Of a stretch of 64,000 bases of DNA, positions 1-11,400 are shown piece by piece (the first letter of the stretch is position 1; each line of letters starts with the position of its first letter). A program made the translations under genes and the position numbers. The stretch covers positions 19,187,360 to 19,251,359 of the forward strand of contig CM060709.1 of NCBI GenBank assembly GCA_030686995.1, in the 5' to 3' direction. The stretch is from Artemisia argyi. Its lineage: Eukaryota; Streptophyta; Magnoliopsida; Asterales; Asteraceae. The notes beneath the pieces were generated by a model. It ran no database searches, had not been told where the DNA came from, and saw only the letters and a list, made by a program, of their open reading frames with translations.

Positions 1-868
1 GAGAGGTCGGTTTACACCCTGTTCATTTCATTTACTCAGACAATCAAACTAACACCATGTTCCTCCACCAACCGATTTCCCCAAATCTGACCCTAACCGT
101 TTTTCCCCAAATCAAATGCAAAATCAACCAATCGATTCTAAATACTAGACATACGACATGAAGTATCACTATCTAAAGTTGAACAATTGCCTGAATCGTC
201 TTCGTTTCAACTCGCTGATCAAAATGAGCATCAAATGTTGATATTGGTAAACTTTTTTTTGAATATAATTCGATTTATTTTCATATTATTCAATTAATTG
301 CTATTTTGAGTATTATAGTGTTAGTTATTGAATTTATTAGAAATATATTGAATCAGTTGATTGCTATTTTGTTTATTCATATTCTGTTACTGGTATGGCT
401 CTTTTACATTGGTTAATTCAATTTCGTAGAGATTAATATGCAATTTCGTCGATATTTCTAATTTTTATATGAATGAATTGCTAAAGGTGAAATGTAGATA
501 GCTAGCTAAGCTAGAAAATGTACAGCAATAAGTTTAAGCTAGAAAATGTACAGCAATAAGTTTGAACCAAACTAGTCTTAAATCCCTTTGGCTAGTATTA
601 GTCAGGGAATGTGATAGTAGGTTTGGTCCTATTAAGCTTGACTATTTTAGTTTCGTTTGAGTTGTGTGTGTTTGGATGCATTTGGACTATATCAACATTT
701 CACAAGACTATGTAACATGAATTGGTTTTGCCCAAGCTTGTCCTGGGTCGAGCTAACCAAAATGTACAACTATCACAATGTCTTAGAAATGGTTTAATTT
801 GCATTAGAGGGAGGTATCAGGTCTTGTGGGTTAACCATGAACGCTTTGTCAAAAGTTTTATCAGTAGT
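1..868. other. unrecognised flank, possible intron or intergenic DNA
   Basis: I see no convincing gene here. The first 240 bases are C-rich and could be a transcribed leader: they run into a possible splice donor (TTG followed by GTAAAC near 247) and then T-rich, intron-like sequence. No coding frame is open. A perfect 28-bp tandem duplication lies at 508-535 and 536-563. The stretch ends at the TTATT target site of the LTR element that follows, so it was originally continuous with 12590 onward, upstream of the broken kinase exon. It may therefore be intron or 5' flank of that kinase gene, but nothing in it matches a kinase or LRR exon. Confidence 0.4.
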
Positions 869-872
869 TATT

Positions 873-3800
873 TGATCAGTGCTGAACCGTCAGATTATTA
901 TTGACGAAGGTCAATAAGTCAAAGATAGCTTAGACTAATGCTTCCGTGGAATACAGTGTTTCCCCGGGTCGTTTATCCCAACGAGGCGTGAAATCTGTAA
1001 TAAAACGAATTCGTGATCGAGTGGTTTTGAACAGGAAAAGGTGTGAGTGTATGTGTGTGATTACACTAGGTTTTTATAACTTAAAATAACTTAAATAAAC
1101 TAATGGAATGATTACGTAAAACCTAGATATCTAAAACGTATAAACGTACACCAATTTAAAATCAGACGCGACTGCGTACTGAAAAAATGTGAGTTTTAAG
1201 AAAAAATAAACTACAAGGGTTAAAAATGAAAATTCTACAAACTTAAACTTAAAATAAAATTTAATTAAAAAGAAAACTATTTTTTAGATTATTTTATTAT
1301 TTATTATTAATTATTTAATTAAAAACTTATTTAACTATTTAATTAAAACTAATTTAAATTAACCTAAAAATGATAAATACTACAAATTAAACTAAAAACT
1401 TGTAAAAATAATTTATAAAACTTAAAATGAACTTGAAGAAAGTATAAAAATTAAAAATAAATATTTTTGTCTTTTTATGATTTTTTTTATTAATTGAAAA
1501 CTATTTAACTTAATTAAACTAATTAAATTAATTTAAATTATAAATAATACTAAAATGACTTAGAAAATTATGGAAAAATTTATAAAACTATTTTATAACA
1601 TTTAAAATCTAGGAAAAATATAAAAACTAGGTTTTGCTTAATAAAAACTAATTATGCTATTTAAAACTAATTATTAATTATTTATAAATAAAACTAAGAT
1701 TAAATCTAATAAATACTTAATGACAAAATAAAAATCTGAAAAAAATATTATAAATACTTTAATATATGAGTAATTTAAGAAAAATATAAAATAGCTAAGT
1801 ACTTAATAAAAATTTAAAAATGAAAATTAAAATTGAATTACATTAAATAGAAACTATCACTTAATATTAAATTGACTTTTCTTGGTTTTTCTTTTAGAAA
1901 CTTATTTTATACTTAAAAACAACAAACTTTTGTAAACACAAACTTTTTATAACTTAAAATTAAGCACAATATAAGCTAAATGGTGAGACAGTTGACTTTG
2001 TTTGACCAAAGTTGAAAATAAGCTGAAATGGATACAAGTGGGACCCACTTTGGTTAAAACTGATACAAACAACTTATATGAACTTGTTTAAGCTGGAAAA
2101 AGTACTAATGCACCACAGAATAAGCAAAAAAAACTAATCAATAAGCACTTGAGCACTTTGCTCAATACAGAAAAAGGGACAAACTTTATGGGTGTCTAGG
2201 GGGCACACTAGGATGATTGGGGGCACAAGCTTGGGTGCTATGGATAGCCACCCACCTTGGTAGTTCAAAGAACCAAGAATTGAGCCCTGGGACCCACTGT
2301 GTAGGGCAACAGCCACCACCAAAGGTGGTGGTTGAGTGGTAAGGCTGCTGATGCAGGGGATGCACCTCCCCTGCAGGTGTGTTTGGATGAAGGTGGCGGC
2401 CACAAGAAAAATCCTAAAAATAAGAGGGTGATGGGATCATGAAGATCAGCTGGTAAAGTTCAAATCCTCAAAAGCTCAAGTGCTTAATCTTACTACAAAA
2501 TTCTACAAAAATCATGCAATAATTGAAAAAAAACTAAAAACAAACAATTTTGACTTTTTGTAATAGCTTGCCATGTTGACTTTTGTGAGTTTAAACCTGA
2601 TCCTACAGCTAATTAACATATAATAAGCTAAAATGAGGCTACTCTAATCCTAAAGCTACCACTTATAAGCTGATATGAGAATCTATGGGTCTCAACATCC
2701 ACACAGTTAACTGTGTGGGTGAGTCTAAATAAATTTTGACTTCTGCTATAAAAGTGACCAAAGCAATAGTCACTTTGGACTGATATGAGCCTAAGGACAG
2801 TAAACAAACAAGCTTTAGCTCCTAATAGCAACAATAACATACAAATTAAAGCAGTACCAAACACCCCCTTAAACAAGACTGTCATGTGATTTTTAAAGAG
2901 ATTGCATGATTTAAGTGTCCTGATTGAAGGTTAAGCACCTAACAGTCAATTTTATGACAAATTATGCAAGAAAGGTTCAATGATAAACAGTATGCAACAA
3001 GCTACAATCAAAAGCTATATATATAACTATATTGACCAGTGATTAGGCTAATCAACCAAATACTAATAAAACTACAGAGATTACACTAAGCTACAACTAA
3101 ACACTTACTATCATCATGAATCAACAAGGGAAATCAGAGAATGAGCAATGAACAAGCAATGCTAAAAATTTGGTAAAATGGGACTTACAAGGGTATAAGC
3201 ACAGAACAAGGTATCAGGGTATCAATTCACAACCCTATTACTCCCCATAGAGTTCTAAACCCATGAAAATCCAGAATCAACCTTGCTTCTTTACTCCTTC
3301 CTTCTTCTCATTAATTTTTGATTTATTTTTTTATTTGGATTTTTTTTTTTTTTTTTTTTTTGGTGAACTAAGTTCCAACTGATTCCTTATGCTTTAAATA
3401 CTTAAGAGAACTTGTAACAAAGATAAAATGAACTTAATGGAACACTTAACAACAACTTTTTAACAAGTTCAAGTGAATTTGTCAATTTCACTTAAAAATG
3501 CCAATTTCGAATTCACAAAAGAAAGATTGAAATTAAGAATGAAAATAGTTCAAATTACACAAAATAAGCTAATTACAACTATTTTTGACTAAGGCTTACA
3601 TTTAGAAAAGTGAGATTACATTAATACGACTAAAACTACAACTAAGCTACACTAATTTATCTACTCCTGTTCCTCTGCCCTTCTTGTTCCTTTTATAGCA
3701 TCCCAAAAGGTTCTTGTGGGTCCCACAGAGCTTTCCCAGCACCATTAGATCATTGAAATCAATCCTGGCCATTTAACCATTTTGGCAGGAAAAACGGTTT

Positions 3801-5014
3801 TAATCAATTGGAAGCAATTGGGGACTGTGAAGGTGTTTATTGGTTAATTTTGGAGGTGGATGGGACATGGAGTGGGAAGGGTGAGCTGGGGGTATGGAGG
3901 TTGAGTCTTGCAGGTTGTTTGCAGGGTAGATGGGGTGGCAGGGTGTAGGTTTGCAAGGTGGCATCACCTGGTGAAAACCCAAGGGTGGGTTTTGTTGTGG
4001 AGGTGACAGAGGGTGTAGTGAGGTGGAGGTTGAGGCAAGTGGTGTTTGGGTGAGGTGGAGTGGTGGTGTAGCAGGTGGGATGTGGAGTGAAGGTTGAAGA
4101 TGGAGGGTGGTCAACGAGGTCAACACCCCGTTTATATTTATAAAGGGTGTTGGGCTCAGGGTTTGTTTTGGGCCTGGGGATTGGATCAGCAGGCTTGGGT
4201 TTTGATTTATTTATTGGATTTGGTTATTTATTAGTTTTGGAAATTTATTAGCCCAAGGACCTATTTTGTAAAAATCTGAAAATTGTGGACTAAAATTGTA
4301 ATTATTCCAAATTATGCAAAAGGTACCATTTTTGTTATTTTGGAATAATATAAGGATTATTTTGATTTTTCCAAATTTAAAAATAACCGGGGACCATTTT
4401 TGCCAATTTTCAATGTTTGAGGGTTAAAAATGTAATTTTCCAAAAATATATCAAAAATGACTTGATTTGTTAATTATGAATAGTACAAGGGTATATTTTG
4501 ATAAATTTCCATTTTAAAATACCCAGGGACTATTTTTGCCATTTTTGAAACTTCAGGGACCAATTTTGTAATTTCCTCAAACTTTTTATCCAAGGGTTAA
4601 ATTTGATAACTTTTGAATTCCTAAGGACTAAAATTGACTTTTCTTTCCAAAATAAACTTCCAGGGACTAAAACTGTTAAGTTTTGAAACTTGGGGGACCT
4701 GTTTTGCCATTTGTGCAATTTTGAACTTCAAGAGTAAAATTTATCATTTCTTGATTCCTGGGGAACTGTTGTTGACTTTTCTTCAAAATAATTTTCCCAG
4801 GGACCATTTCTGACATTTCTTGAAAGTTCAGGGACTGATTCTGCCAATTGTGCAAACTTTGCACGTTTTTCATCTGTTTTCAATCCTTTTGCACCTGAAA
4901 CATATAAAAACACATTCCAAAGATATTTATAGTATTATGTGGTATTTCTGTGTGTTTTTAACTGTTTTCGTATTTTAAACAGGACAAAAATGATGAGTTT
5001 TTATGAACTCATCA
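873..5014 (-). repeat. 3' LTR of the non-autonomous element
   Basis: 4142 bp, near-identical to 8459-12584. It starts TGATCAG and ends CTCATCA on the plus strand. It contains a very AT-rich part (about 1190-1900), a T-tract near 3340, a GT-rich strand-biased stretch (3830-4130), and about ten spaced copies of a GGGACC/TATTTTTG-like motif between 4250 and 4860. The short open frames here are not convincing genes. Confidence 0.93.
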
Positions 5015-5031
5015 ATCCCCCACACTAAACT
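5015..5031 (-). promoter_or_regulatory. polypurine tract
   Basis: Minus strand reads AGTTTAGTGTGGGGGAT directly before the LTR start TGATGAG. It is the same string that precedes the 3' LTR of the Athila element at 49253-49269. Confidence 0.85.
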
Positions 5032-5104
5032 ATTGCTAGTCCCTAGCAATCTATAATCCAATAACAACCCGTTTTCAAAATTTAATGGTTTTAATGTCTC
5101 TTTA

Positions 5105-5817
5105 CCAAAAGCCATTACTTCTGGAGTAGCCAGGTGTGAAAACTGTGGTACACCTGATAACCGTGTGATTTTGAGCAAACCACCAGCTGTCAACGGATTT
5201 GATTAGTCTTTACCAAAAGCCGTTTGCTTCTGGACTAGCCAACTCTTGATGGAATAGTCAACATCTTGGTGAGCTGATTACCAATTATGGTTTTTCACTG
5301 CCTTTACCACAAGCCATAATCTTGCGGGCTAGCCAACTCATTTGCTTTATGGGATATGGGGAGTTGAGGAACCATACAATTTTTGGCAAATTGCAAGCCA
5401 TAAACGGGTTTGAGTTATCTTTACCAAGAGTCGTTTGCTCCTGGATTAGCCAGTCCTTGTGTGGATTAGACATGGTGGACTAATAACCATTTGTTGCGTT
5501 AATGCCAAGTACTTCATTAAGTGAAAATTTTGAAAAAAATTTTTAAAATTTTTGGCAAAAACGGGGGTACTAGATGTATAATGTGATTAAATTCGCTAGA
5601 ATTTCCCCCCCTACACTTAGAAATGAATATTGTCCTCAATATTCAAAGTCCCGGCTATTATGCCGACTCTTTGAACGTAAAAAGGGAATATCACAAGCTA
5701 AATGCAGGAACAACATTTATTTTATTTTTGAATTTTTTCATTTTTATTTTATGTACTTTATTTACAGTAGGGCAACTCCCCTACACTTGGGTGATACACA
5801 CGGGTGAAAACCCATGT
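5105..5817 (-). promoter_or_regulatory. conserved hairpin array in the element 3' UTR
   Basis: In element sense (minus strand) the order is as follows. First is hairpin A (5798-5817, stem ACATGGGT/ACCCGTGT, loop TTTC). A PPT-like tract follows at about 5772-5787. Next is hairpin B (5625-5644, stem GAATATTG/CAATATTC, loop AGGA), then a second PPT-like tract (5604-5619). Four related hairpins come last, at 5424-5444, 5307-5327, 5213-5233 and 5105-5124, each preceded by GGCTA and followed by TAAAG. The same order occurs in the Athila element at 48457-49196. Stem differences between the two copies are mostly compensatory or G-U neutral. Function is unknown. Confidence 0.7.
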
Positions 5818-6430
5818 TTATGCTACTGTTTTTTGATTTTTAACTTTTATAAATGTTTTTGTATTTTTAAATTTTATATATATATACAAAAGAAAGGAAA
5901 TTCCAAACAACCGCCCCTTGAAAGGGAATCTGGGTCTGGCAGAGCTCAGTAACTGTAAACAGCCAACAACCAAATGTTGTAACTAAGGGACTAATCAAAC
6001 TGGGCAAGTTGTGTGTAAAGGAAAAATATTTTTGTATTTTTTATTGTTTATGAAATTAAATATGATATAGTATATGTAATTACTACCTCCCAGGCTTGTG
6101 TCAAGTTTATCACGCTAGCTAATCACTTGTGAATGATTAACTGTAATAAATATGCCCTGACAGCCCGGGAGTTGAATGATAAAGTATATAATATACATAC
6201 AAGGATAGATATTTGAACAAAATACAAAATTCATTATTTATTATTATTATTATGTACATGATACTAATGTTTTTGTTTTCCGAGTCACTAGTTTGACTCG
6301 ACCCCGAATTCATTTGTTCATGGGGAAGTAAGTGGAATAGACAAACAATCTCCATCGGACTTTCATTCAAGATGTTTGGATAAACATTGAAGTACGTGAA
6401 AGTTCCACACCGATGAGATAAGTACCCGGC

Positions 6431-7984
6431 TTACATGAAAATGCCGGGGTCAAAGATAGTATCCTCACTCCTGAAGGAGTGACGGATAAGTGGAGAAGTC
6501 ACGGGGTACGTGAAGAAAGATAAGAAAATCATGATAACAATCATGATTAACTTATAAAAAGGAGACTTCATAATTTCCATATTATGAATTTCAGCATTGA
6601 AGCTCCTAATGTAAGAAAACTTCTCCATGGTAGTTTTCTCACAAAGTAATATACCGGGTGTTAAGATTTTATCCTCAGGGAGGAAATCAACCACGGTATC
6701 ATCAAAGGAACATGAATCAATCTCAGGTAACAAATGATGTAGATCATTATGCTCAATTACCTCATTGATTGGATTCTTAATTCCAATGATGTGAGTGAGT
6801 TCACTAGTGAACTCCTCATGAAGAGAATCATTCACAAGATGTATATCTGTGAATCCTTGTTCATTTGTTTTAAATATTTCGGGAACAAGGTGATTAATAT
6901 TCTCTTTTGGATTGTTGGGATGAGAATTGAGTATTGGATCACGATGATCATTTGAACACTCAAGAGGGGAAGGTAAATCACACACATGATCAGGAATTCC
7001 CTGTGACTCTCTTGGGATTTGGACAAGGTTCTCAACACTGGACTTTATTAATTCGTCCGATTCCTTTGAAGGAATTGTGTTAAGATGCTCGTCCTCCATA
7101 TTTAGAGAGTTAGTGGGATCTTTAGGTGTGATATCAGTAGGAAGAAGGAGTTGAGGAGAGCTAGCATGCATGGATTTTTCCATTTGTTTCTGTGCTAGGG
7201 ATTCCTCCGTACTCTTAACTCCCTGTATAACCATGGATGGAATTTTAATTGATGAACATGATGAAGGTTTATAAAATTGAAGAATATCAACGGTATCCTC
7301 ATCATCAGTAGCATCATCATCAAGAAAAGCAGCTTTGGAAAATATGGTACGTGTTTTAGCTGTTCTTTCTTGGATGAGTAATTCTTCCATGGTTTTATCG
7401 TTTCTAGCAGCTCGTTCTTCAATATATTTCTCATGAGATACACAAGAAGAGCTTGGTGCATTTTGAAACGATGGCTTAGTCAACTCCTCCTTAATTTCTT
7501 TCAAAGACTTTAAAGCCTTTAGAAAAATATCTTCATTTGTTTGAGGAGTTACTTGGTGTATTTGGTACTGTGGAGGTTGGTAATAGGACGAATAGTCATT
7601 ATTATTACAAGGAAATGAATTCCCTGTTTGACATTCGGAGCTGAAGTGTGAACCTCCACAGTACTCACAACAGTTGAACTGATGTGGCTGTGAGTCGTAT
7701 GTGTTGTAGTCATAATTGTTATCAGGAACCTGCTCATAGACAAGCGTGTTTCCCAATTGACAATCAGAACTGTAGTGTGAACCACCACAGTACTCACAAC
7801 AGTAGAACTGCTGAGTCACATGGTGTGGAAGCTGATGGAATGAATCAGTCGTATCATGGTAGGAATAGGGATTCTGGTTATAGACAGACCCGTTTCCTGA
7901 CTCTACCATGCCACAACTGGGGCAATTACCATCATTATAAGGACTACCACACCATTGACAGACAAGAGGGTGAGAATAAGACAT
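6431..7984 (-). CDS. 517-aa zinc-knuckle protein of the non-autonomous element
   Basis: This is the only long ORF inside the element. I start it at the ATG at 7984 (MSYSHPLVCQWCG); the frame is open further upstream but without an ATG. Near the N-terminus is a CxxC..CxxC pair (CQWCG..CPSC). Two copies of a Cx2CGx2Hx4C knuckle follow (CEYCGGSHYSSDC and CEYCGGSHFSSEC), separated by Tyr/Asn-rich spacers. The middle is acidic and low in complexity. A hydrophobic, membrane-like segment lies near the C-terminus (LIMIVIMIFLSFF). The knuckle spacing equals that of the Athila Gag at 43644-43682 (CVTCGGPHAYYNC), so it may bind element RNA. No protease or polymerase motif is present. The uninterrupted frame suggests recent function. 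The name of the family is not known to me. Confidence 0.75.
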   Translation of the reverse strand: MSYSHPLVCQWCGSPYNDGNCPSCGMVESGNGSVYNQNPYSYHDTTDSFHQLPHHVTQQFYCCEYCGGSHYSSDCQLGNTLVYEQVPDNNYDYNTYDSQPHQFNCCEYCGGSHFSSECQTGNSFPCNNNDYSSYYQPPQYQIHQVTPQTNEDIFLKALKSLKEIKEELTKPSFQNAPSSSCVSHEKYIEERAARNDKTMEELLIQERTAKTRTIFSKAAFLDDDATDDEDTVDILQFYKPSSCSSIKIPSMVIQGVKSTEESLAQKQMEKSMHASSPQLLLPTDITPKDPTNSLNMEDEHLNTIPSKESDELIKSSVENLVQIPRESQGIPDHVCDLPSPLECSNDHRDPILNSHPNNPKENINHLVPEIFKTNEQGFTDIHLVNDSLHEEFTSELTHIIGIKNPINEVIEHNDLHHLLPEIDSCSFDDTVVDFLPEDKILTPGILLCEKTTMEKFSYIRSFNAEIHNMEIMKSPFYKLIMIVIMIFLSFFTYPVTSPLIRHSFRSEDTIFDPGIFM

Positions 7985-8435
7985 AGAAAGAATCAAAGGG
8001 TTTTGGAGGGTAAGAAATGAAGAATCAAAAAGGTAAGAGGGTAAAGATGGACATTTTTGGTTTTTTTGTGTTTGTTGAAAACTTAAAAAATATTTTTGGA
8101 ATCGATTCGTTAACTGAAATCGTTCCTTTAAAATCACTCGCAGGCTAGCGGGAGGAAATAAATGGATTCCTCTTCAGTTCGCAATTTAATGTCAGAACTT
8201 ACCTTATACTAGCTGTTTCAGGTTGTGATTTTAAAGAAAACGAAGTAATTTAACTTCACGATTTATTTTGTTGTTATTTAATTTTTTTGGTGTTTTTAAT
8301 ACTTTAGGAAAAGTGTTAGTGAACTTTTCAGTTATGATATTTATTTCCACAAAAATTTACAGACTGATGGTATTTGTACAGTGAGTTGATATTCAGAACC
8401 ACGTATGCTTCCAAATTCGTTGTACACAGCACACC

Positions 8436-8453
8436 TCCCCGGCAGCGGCGCCA
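8436..8453 (-). promoter_or_regulatory. primer-binding site, tRNA-Asp type
   Basis: On the minus strand this reads TGGCGCCGCTGCCGGGGA, five bases inside the 5' LTR. The 3' end of plant tRNA-Asp(GUC) would pair with TGGCGCCGTTGCCGGGGA, so 17 of 18 positions fit. This is the PBS class usual for the Athila lineage, and it fixes the element on the minus strand. Confidence 0.85.
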
Positions 8454-8458
8454 AAATT

Positions 8459-11400
8459 TGATCAGTGCTGAACCGTCAGATTATTATTGACGAACGTCAA
8501 TAAGTCAAAGATAGCTTAGACTAATGCTTCCGTGGAATACAGTGTTTCCCCGGGTCGTTTATCCCAACGAGGCGTGAAATCTGTAATAAAACAAATTCGT
8601 GATCGAGTGGTTTTGAACAGGAAAAGGTGTGAGTGTATGTGTGTGATTACACTAGGTTTTTATAACTTAAAATAACTTAAATAAACTAATGGAATGATTA
8701 CGTAAAACCTAGATATCTAAAACGTATAAACGTACACCAATTTAAAATCAGACGCGACTGCGTACTGAAAAAAAGGTGAGTTTTAAGAAAAAATAAACTA
8801 CAAGGGTTAAAAATGAAAATTCTATAAACTTAAACTTAAAATAAAATTTAATTAAAAAGAAAACTATTTTTTAGATTATTTTATTATTTATTATTAATTA
8901 TTTAATTAAAAACTTATTTAACTATTTAATTAAAACTAATTTAAATTAACCTAAAAATGATAAATACTACAAATTAAACTAAAAACTTGTAAAAATAATT
9001 TATAAAACTTAAAATGAACTTGAAGAAAGTATAAAAATTAAAAATAAATATTTTTGTCTTTTTATGATTTTTTTTATTAATTGAAAACTATTTAACTTAA
9101 TTAAACTAATTAAATTAATTTAAATTATAAATAATACTAAAATGACTTAGAAAATTATGGAAAAATTTATAAAACTATTTTATAACATTTAAAAGCTAGG
9201 AAAAATATAAAAACTAGGTTTTGCTTAATAAAAATTAATTATGCTATTTAAAACTAATTATTAATTATTTATAAATAAAACTAAGATTAAATCTAATAAA
9301 TACTTAATGACAAAATAAAAATCTGAAAAAAATATTATAAATACTTTAATATATGAGTAATTTAAGAAAAATATAAAATAGCTAAGTACTTAATAAAAAT
9401 TTAAAAATGAAAATTAAAATTGAATTACATTAAATAGAAACTATCACTTAATATTAAATTGATTTTTCTTGGTTTTTCTTTTAGAAACTTATTTTATACT
9501 TAAAAACAACAAACTTTTTATAACTTAAAATTAAGCACAATATAAGCTAAATGGTGAGACAGTTGACTTTGTTTGACCAAAGTTGAAAATAAGCTGAAAT
9601 GGATACAAGTGGGACCCACTTTGGTTAAAACTGATACAAACAACTTATATGAACTTGTTTAAGCTGGAAAAAGCACTAATGCACCACAGAATAAGCAAAA
9701 AAAACTAATCAATAAGCACTTGAGCACTTTGCTCAATACAGAAAAAGGGACAAACTTTATGGGTGTCTAGGGGGCACACTAGGATGATTGGGGGCACAAG
9801 CTTGGGTGCTATGGATAGCCACCCACCTTGGTAGTTCAAAGAACCAAGAATTGAGCCCTGGGACCCACTGTGTAGGGCAACAGCCACCACCAAAGGTGGT
9901 GGTTGAGTGGTAAGGCTGCTGATGCAGGGGATGCACCTCCCCTGCAGGTGTGTTTGGATGAAGGTGGGGGCCACAAGAAAAATCCTAAAAATAAGAGGGT
10001 GATGGGATCATGAAGATCAGCTGGTAAAGTTCAAATCCTCAAAAGCTCAAGTGCTTAATCTTACTACAAAATTCTACAAAAATCATGTAATAATTGAAAA
10101 AAAACAAAAAACAAACAATTTTGACTTTTTGTAATAGCTTGCCATGTTGACTTTTGTGAGTTTAAACCTGATCCTACAGCTAATTAACATATAATAAGCT
10201 AAAATGAGGCTACTCTAATCCTAAAGCTACCACTTATAAGCTGATATGAGAATCTATGGGTCTCAACATCCACACAGTTAACTGTGTGGGTGAGTCTAAA
10301 TAAATTTTTACTTCTGCTTTAAAAGTGACCAAAGCAATAGTCACTTTGGACTGATATGAGCCTAAGGACAGTAAACAAACAAGCTTTGGCTCCTAATAGC
10401 AACAATAACATACAAATTAAAGCAGTGCCAAACACCCCCTTAAACAAGACTGTCATATGATTTTTAAAGAGATTGCATGATTTAAGTGTCCTGATTGAAG
10501 GTTAAGCACCTAACAGTCAATTTTATGACAAATTAAGCAAGAAAGGTTCAATGATAAACAGAATGCAACAAGCTACAATCAAAAGCTATATATATAACTA
10601 TATTGACCAGTGATTAGGCTAATCAACCAAATACTAATAAAACTACAGAGATTACACTAAGCTACAACTAAACACTTACTATCATCATGAATCAACAAGG
10701 GAAATCAGAGAATGAGCAATGAACAAGCAATGCTAAAAATTTGGTAAAATGGGACTTACAAGGGTATAAGCACAGAACAAGGTATCAGGGTATCAATTCA
10801 CAACCCTATTACTCCCCATAGAGTTCTAAACCCATGAAAATCCAGAATCAACCTTGCTTCTTTACTCCTTCCTTCTTCTCATTAATTTTTGATTTATTTT
10901 TTTATTTGGATTTTTTTTTTTTTTTTTTTTGGTGAACTAAGTTCCAACTGATTCCTTATGCTTTAAATACTTAAGAGAACTTGTAACAAAGATAAAATGA
11001 ACTTAATGGAACACTTAACAACAACTTTTTAACAAGTTCAAGTGAATTTGTCAATTTCACTTAAAAATGCCAATTTCGAATTCACAAAAGAAACATTGAA
11101 ATTAAGAATGAAAATAGTTCAAATTACACAAAATAAGCTGATTACAACTATTTTTTACTAAGGCTTACATTTAGAAAAGTGAGATTACATTAATACGACT
11201 AAAACTACAACTAAGCTACACTAATTTATCTACTCCTGTTCCTCTGCTCTTCTTGTTCCTTTTATAGCATCCCAAAAGGTTCTTGTGGGTCCCACAAAGC
11301 TTTCCCAGCACCATTAGATCATTGAAATCAATCCTAGCCGTTTAACCATTTTGGCGGGAAAAACGGTTTTAATCAATTGGAAGCAATTGGGGACTGTGAA

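Noticed and set aside
2134..2403. 89-aa minus-strand frame in the LTR, repeated at 9705-9974
   Set aside because: It lies in an LTR, has no domain, and its conservation is explained by LTR identity.
2325..2470. Possible tRNA-like or SINE promoter in the non-autonomous LTR (GAGTGGTAAGG and GTTCAAATCC)
   Set aside because: The two boxes are about 125 bases apart, too far for a tRNA-type promoter, and no cloverleaf was seen.
4530..4913. Overlapping frames reading as similar short peptides
   Set aside because: Produced by the periodic GGGACC motif in the LTR, and present in both LTRs for the same reason.
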